DNA from: Cotesia glomerata
Taxonomy: Eukaryota > Arthropoda > Insecta > Hymenoptera > Braconidae
NCBI RefSeq assembly: GCF_020080835.1
Contig: NC_058161.1
Coordinates: 12,271,103 to 12,335,102, forward strand
DNA: 64,000 bases
Direction: 5' to 3'
Part shown: piece after piece, positions 59,413 to 64,000 of the stretch
Position numbering within the stretch: the stretch's first letter is position 1
How the letters are laid out: each line of letters begins with the position of its first letter
Program-made: the position numbers and the translations under genes
The notes under the pieces: model-generated
Told to the model about the DNA's origin: nothing
The model's database searches: none
The model's input: the letters and a program-made list of their open reading frames with translations, nothing else

Positions 59413-62073
59413 TCACTCTAATACATTAAGAATAGAGTAAGCAAGCTTTAAAACCTATAAAATATAATTATTTATTGTTTAGATATGTTGGATAATAAAA
59501 TTTTTAAATTACCTTAGTGAAGGAGTCGAGGGATAGAACAAAGAAGAAACCGCTGGTTATCAAAACAGGCTTGTCGCAGTTGCACATAATTATAGCAATT
59601 GATTTTTTTACGTTATTACTCAAGTTAAACCAATTTGTGGTGTATACTCCATTTGATACTCTTAACAACTGGAAATAAAAAAGATATGATTATTTATAAT
59701 TTATTAAATAAATAAATAAATATTATTCCCTCGCGGTTTTGATAATGCCGTAAAAATACCGTAATTTTTCGGCATTTATGCTCATGCCGTATATTTACCG
59801 TTATAATTCGGTAATAATGCGGTTAAACTATAGTTGTTTTGGCCAGTTTTTATACTGTAGTTATCCAGTATATATACTGCACTTATGCTGTACAGTTACC
59901 AAAAATATACTATACAATTACCGCATTAATGCCCAAATTTGACCCAAAAAATTCCAAATAATTACCGTAATAATACAGTAATTTTGCCGAATATTTTCTG
60001 ACATAATGGATAATTATTAAAGATTTAGTTTTATTTTTAGTTCACTTCTATGTTAGAAATGAATAAAATGAAAAATTTCAAATTTTGCTTTTTATTCTCC
60101 ATCGCTACTTTGCAAAAACAAATACTGTTTTTGAATAAAAAATATGTAGAATATTATTTTTTAATTAGGTATTTAGCGATAATTAATATAAAATAATACA
60201 TATGTTAAGTAAATATATTCTAATTTTAATTTCAATTTTTAATTTCTCACTTAGAAAATTGCAAATTTTCTAAAATCGAAAAGTTATATTGTTTCACATA
60301 TATAATTATATTATTTAATTTTAAATATGCTTATCGTAAGATGGACGGTGTGGCTTAATGTATATAGAATAAGCAAAAAAACAATATGGTATAGACCGGG
60401 TAGCTCAAATGGTAGAGTAGCCGACATGTCCCCAAGAAGTTCGGGGTTCGAATCCCAGTCCGAGCGTTATTTAATTTGACACCATTTTTTAAATATGGTT
60501 TTAATACAGTCATTTTACCGCCTTATTACCGTAAATATGCCGCATTTTCAGCGTAAATGTATCGCATTTTTACGGTAAATGTTTCATAATTTTTCGATAA
60601 AAAAACTGACCAAAACAACCGAAAAAATCCTGAAAAAATACAGCATTAATACTGTATAATTGCGACATTTTTTCGGCATTTACAAAACCGCTAGGGTTAA
60701 CTCACTTCAGAAGTCAATGTATGTGCAGAGCAACAGTAAAGAAATATTTGCAAATACATTCCCGCTAAAAATCCAAAGTAACCGAAAAAATTAAAACTCG
60801 AAACCTCTGTGTGAGACATCAAGTAAGCAAGCGTACAAAGTATCAATGAACTTGATGTATATTGTATAAATATAACACAGGAGAATATTTTATTAAGATT
60901 GTTAATCAAGCTAAAAAAAATATCAAACCGTAATTAATCTCAATACCTTGCGGTGAATTAAAAAACTAAACAAAATTTAATGAAGAAATATACTTGACAA
61001 TACTAATATGATATTGAACCCACTCAGCAACAAAACTCTGCTCCCTAGCAAGATTGACTTCCAATTTTCGGACCATAACCTCGAATCTGTGCTGTAGGAT
61101 CTCGACTTGGGAGCAGAGATAGTAGATAATCCCAGCTAGGAAAGAATCAAAGAACATGTTGATGGCAGTAGCGGTGTAGACTGAGTAAAACTGGAACAAG
61201 GCCGTCATCCAGTAGATTGTTGGGTTGCTGTAGTCATAAGGTAACCATCCTTTGTACGGCAGGATATTTTGAGGATCAAGTATGTTCGACCGGGAGCCTG
61301 AAGCGGCTAGCAGCGTTCCCAAGAAGATCAGCGGGTAGTAGATGAAAATTTTCCTGTAGAATAATATCAATTATAGATTATAAATTATAAACATCAAAGA
61401 AATCCTGTTACAGATGTCATAAGGGCGTATAAAATTTTTTTTTTTTTCGGGAATCAACGTATTTTAAACTAAAAATTTTTTTTTGGACTTGAAAAAAATA
61501 GAATTTTTATTATATACGCCCTTATGGCATCCAAGGTGGGTCCCGGGAGTTACAAGGGCGTATAAAATTTTTTTTTTTTGCATTTCTGCACATTTTGTAC
61601 GAAAGTGCGTCGATTCCCGAAAAAATAATTTTTTATACGCCCTTATGATTTTTCACCGGTACCTTTTGCCAGTATACACCCTTATGGCATCTGGAACGTG
61701 AAATAGTTCCAAACTTGACGAGTCCGTTGATCTTCTGGATAATCAGTTCCTCCTGGAGATCCCTGGGTTTAAATGGCGGTTTTTTCAAAGAGTCAAGTAT
61801 TAACTTAATAGCCTTGCGGTTTGATATCACACAAGTCATCTTCTGGTGGCAGACGGTTAACGCCATCAGTACGCTCAAGTTGTCAAACAGAATTTCCAGC
61901 TTTATATTTTTGTACTGGAGGTCTAGAATACTTGAGAATATAAAGAGATGGTTGGACAATACTACGCTTAGTTGGTAGATGTAATAACAGAAAGTTTTGA
62001 TTCCTCGCCAGCCTCGCGGCTTCCACAGTCCTGGTAGGCTTAATAGAAAGAAGTATGAGTCAAGTATTTCCAT
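59413..62073 (-). CDS. Insect odorant receptor 1 (possibly disrupted at exon 1/2 junction)
   Basis: Exons 62073-61691, 61353-60994, 60910-60706, 59668-59513 and 59454-59413 give 381 residues, typical length for the insect 7-TM odorant receptor family. The start is MEILDSYFFLLSLPGLWKPR. Exon 2 has IYYPLIFLGTLLAAS and FFDSFLAGIIYYLCSQVEIL. The conserved end reads MCNCDKPVLITSGFFFVLSL, DSFTK and then VLKLAYSILNVLE. Insect ORs are ligand-gated channels with Orco in antennal neuron dendrites. Exon 1 reaches its expected end (ISRS plus the first two bases of Arg), but the next bases are a MITE end, not GT. The only fitting donor now lies on the far side of the insertion. The gene may be non-functional or mis-spliced. 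A second receptor follows upstream. Confidence 0.85.
59728..60696. mobile_element. piggyBac-like non-autonomous element with tRNA-like core (OR1 intron)
   Basis: The ends CCCTCGCGGTTTTGATAATG (left) and the inverse of CCCTAGCGGTTTTGTAAATG (right) bound about 970 bp. TTAA lies directly outside the right end (60697-60700); the left flank TATT is no longer TTAA. The arms carry many GCCGTAAAAATACCG-like short repeats. No transposase frame. A CCCT start with TTAA target is typical of the piggyBac superfamily. Confidence 0.6.
60394..60465 (+). other. tRNA-like segment inside the piggyBac-like element
   Basis: GACCGGGTAGCTCAAATGGT with AGAG (A-box-like) and GGTTCGAATCCC (B-box) have tRNA spacing and end AGTCCGAGC. 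The 5' and 3' ends do not form a proper acceptor stem, so a functional tRNA is unlikely. Confidence 0.6.
61413..61690. mobile_element. GATGCCATAAGGGCGTATA MITE cluster at an OR1 splice junction
   Basis: The outer ends GATGTCATAAGGGCGTATAA (left) and the inverse of GATGCCATAAGGGTGTATAC (right) are inverted repeats. Inside are further inverted copies of the end motif at about 61515-61530, 61552-61570 and 61633-61647, so at least two elements are joined or nested. Confidence 0.75.
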
Positions 62074-62622
62074 TGTTAGACGTTTAACCAAACTGTCGAT
62101 GCATTCTTGCAGGATTTTCGCCAGTAAGTCTAGCCGCAGTTTACATTGATGGTATTATGAAAATTACATAATTATGAAAATTATTTAATAAGAGGAACAT
62201 TAGATAATTACTCCAATTAGTAGGTTAATAATATATTAGGTTAGTACTGAGAACTGCGCGGAACAAATGCGCGAAAGTTGTGCGACAGTCTTCTGCTCAG
62301 TGTGCTTGGTCAATAGTTGTATCTATTGATCCCAAGGGTTATTGTACTTATGCAGAAAATAATGAATAGGTGAATATGTAATATCAATTTAATTTTTTTT
62401 TTTATTACATCATTTTTTTTATTTATATATTTGGTTTGTTTTATAGGCTGGGAAGAATATACATATTAAAAAAAATTTTTTTCCATGTAACATACAGTAT
62501 TTAAGCGTCATTTGGTAGAAACTAAAGCTTTATTCAATAAGATGCAGTTTAGCACAAATGTGATGAAAAATTGTAAAAAAGTAAGTTTTTACTGCTGTAC
62601 AACTAAATCTAATTATAATTTT
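62074..62622. other. Region between OR1 and MDP1
   Basis: Probable upstream region of OR1 (minus strand) and 3' flank of MDP1. A short plus-strand frame at 62541 (MQFSTNVMKNCKK) before a GTAAGT has no partner exon and was not called. Confidence 0.4.
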
Positions 62623-63350
62623 CTAACGGGAATTAAATTTATCTAGACCTTCTGTAATAACACTTTTAGTTACGCCATTTGTTACTAATATTGACAGAAC
62701 CCCAACTTCAGTTAGGTCGTGAATATTCCGGTGTTCGTCATCGAAGAAGATCATGTCTTTAAATTCTACCCCCGAGGCTTTTTTAATCCTGTAAATAAAA
62801 ATTATTTTAATTTATTTAATTCCTCTAAGCATCATTTTTAAAACAAAAAAAAATATTACTTATTAAAATGCGTGATTTTGCATCCCGGATATATTTCCGT
62901 GTACTTGATATACTTTTCCCAGTTGAATAATTTAAGTAATTGGTACGCTCCTTTTATTTCCGAAGTCCTTGAAGCGATTCCTATTTCTATGCCTTGAGAG
63001 ACTAAATTTTCTAAAATTTCGGGTACTTGCTCGTAGAATTTTATTTTTTTCCCTCGGGCGTCCACTACTGAGCCATTTCTAGAGAAAAACATGTTTAAAA
63101 TAAATTAATAATTATTAAAAATTAATTAGTTTATTAAAAATGTCGTTAGGATACTAACTTTCGAGAAAATGGCGGAGTAACATGTGTGTCCACCCAAAAT
63201 GGCCACAGTGTATAATCTAAAAAAAAAAAAAAATAATTTATACTATAAATTTTAACTTAAAAAAAATAATATAAAATTTTTATTAATAAAAAATTACTCA
63301 CCCAAATCGAAGACAATTAATTTAGGTTTTTTTTTATTTTCTTCTGACAT
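62623..63350 (-). CDS. Mdp1: Magnesium-dependent phosphatase 1 (HAD family)
   Basis: Exons 63350-63302, 63216-63159, 63078-62860 and 62788-62623 join to 163 residues, the family's normal size. The HAD motif I is FDLDYTLW, with both catalytic Asp residues, followed by PFWVDTHVTPPFS, nearly identical to the vertebrate enzyme. Motif II region: IGIASRTSEIKGAYQLL. IYPGCKITHF and the metal-binding DD of MIFFDDEHRN complete the site. MDP-1 is a cytosolic Mg-dependent phosphatase thought to act on protein tyrosine and on glycated or sugar phosphates. All intron phases are consistent. It lies between two odorant receptors on the same strand. Confidence 0.95.
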
Positions 63351-63814
63351 TATTAATTTTGTTTGCAAACAAAATTAACAAGATTATTTTTAACCCAAAA
63401 AATTTTTTATAATAATAATAACCCTGACTATCAAAACAAACGACGTTACCTTCAATATATACCGACGAATTTTTAAAAAATCTCAACAGATGGCGGTGTG
63501 TGCTTATTTTTAAATTTTAAATTAACGGAAAGTCGAATTAAAATTTTTTAAGTTATAAATTAGTTAGCAAAAATAATTTATAAAATTGAAGGTTAGTTAA
63601 TAATAATTATAGTTTATTTAACCTTTTTATTAATTTTACAGGTTACAATAATCTACAATATTAATGAAGCTTGAAAAAATATAATTAAACCTATTGATAT
63701 TTATATTTTTAAAAATATAACCTTTAAATTAAACAGCGCTTCCGCCATTTTGTTTATGTGCGTAGTTATCAAACTTAAAACACCAATCTTCTAATTTATT
63801 AGTTGTTTTATATT
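63351..63814. other. MDP1 upstream region
   Basis: AT-rich. ACAGATGGCGGTG near 63487 and CCGCCATTTTG near 63743 are short GC patches of the type often seen near promoters. No gene was recognised. Confidence 0.4.
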
Positions 63815-64000
63815 TCATTCTAGTACATTATAAATAGAGTAAGCAAGCTTTGAAATCTATAAAATATAATTATTTATTATTTAAATATTAAAAAATAAAA
63901 TTTTTAAATAACCTTAGTAAAGGAATCCAAGGACAGAACAAAGAAGAAATCGCTGGTTATCAAAACAGGCTTGTCACATTTGCACATAATTATAACAATT
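63815..64000 (-). CDS. Insect odorant receptor 2, 3' end (partial)
   Basis: The last exon (63856-63815, ISKLAYSIYNVLE then TGA) and part of the exon before it (from the window edge to 63913; IMCKCDKPVLITSDFFFVLS, then LDSFTK) match the same two exons of receptor 1 almost base for base, including the short intron between them. It is the 3' end of a recent tandem duplicate whose main body lies beyond the window. Confidence 0.85.

Noticed and set aside
60394..60465. Genuine tRNA gene in the OR1 intron
   Set aside because: B box is excellent but acceptor-stem pairing is lacking and it lies at the centre of a transposon-like inverted repeat.

Overview
The window is nuclear DNA of an insect, most likely a parasitoid wasp and possibly a braconid. 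The support is strongly AT-rich non-coding DNA, multi-exon genes with short GT-AG exons, a tandem insect odorant-receptor pair, a single-copy insect-type STAT, and a Cad96Ca receptor kinase. The species assignment is inference. No bacterial features, CRISPR arrays or rRNA genes were seen.

Layout, left to right. 1-2527 (-): start of a long acidic repeat protein that runs off the edge. 2.5-7.6 kb: AT-rich DNA with a large inverted repeat and a TAA/TTA higher-order tandem array. 8.2-13.7 kb (+): Cad96Ca cadherin receptor tyrosine kinase, without its first exon. 15.8-20.3 kb (+): MFSD10/Rtet-type transporter with a possible spliced leader. 22.6-34.3 kb (+): STAT (823 aa, reconstructed with a consistent frame) with a GC-richer promoter or leader and a long 5' UTR intron. 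36.8-38.1 kb (-): SAXO-type axonemal microtubule protein. 38.3-41.1 kb (-): nucleoporin NUP42. 42.0-47.4 kb (-): clarin-like four-TM protein A. 53.4-54.2 kb (+): C-terminal part of a YqaJ-type nuclease. 56.6-59.0 kb (-): clarin-like protein B. 59.4-62.1 kb (-): odorant receptor 1. 62.6-63.4 kb (-): magnesium-dependent phosphatase 1. 63.8-64.0 kb (-): 3' end of odorant receptor 2.

The host genes do not form one pathway. Cad96Ca and STAT are both signalling genes. SAXO and clarin families are both tied to ciliated or sensory cells elsewhere. The two clarins and the two odorant receptors are local duplications. The rest is dominated by mobile and tandem DNA. Ten clusters of one palindromic-unit, Helitron-like repeat, several ending in a hairpin and some in CTAG-T, lie mainly in introns. 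Foldback elements carry tRNA-like boxes, and there are several MITE families, a restriction-like-endonuclease LINE remnant inside an ATT microsatellite, and a dispersed module with a TATATGACGTCA core. The most notable single events are a MITE cluster sitting exactly on a splice donor of odorant receptor 1, and the tRNA-like modules placed inside two otherwise different foldback elements.
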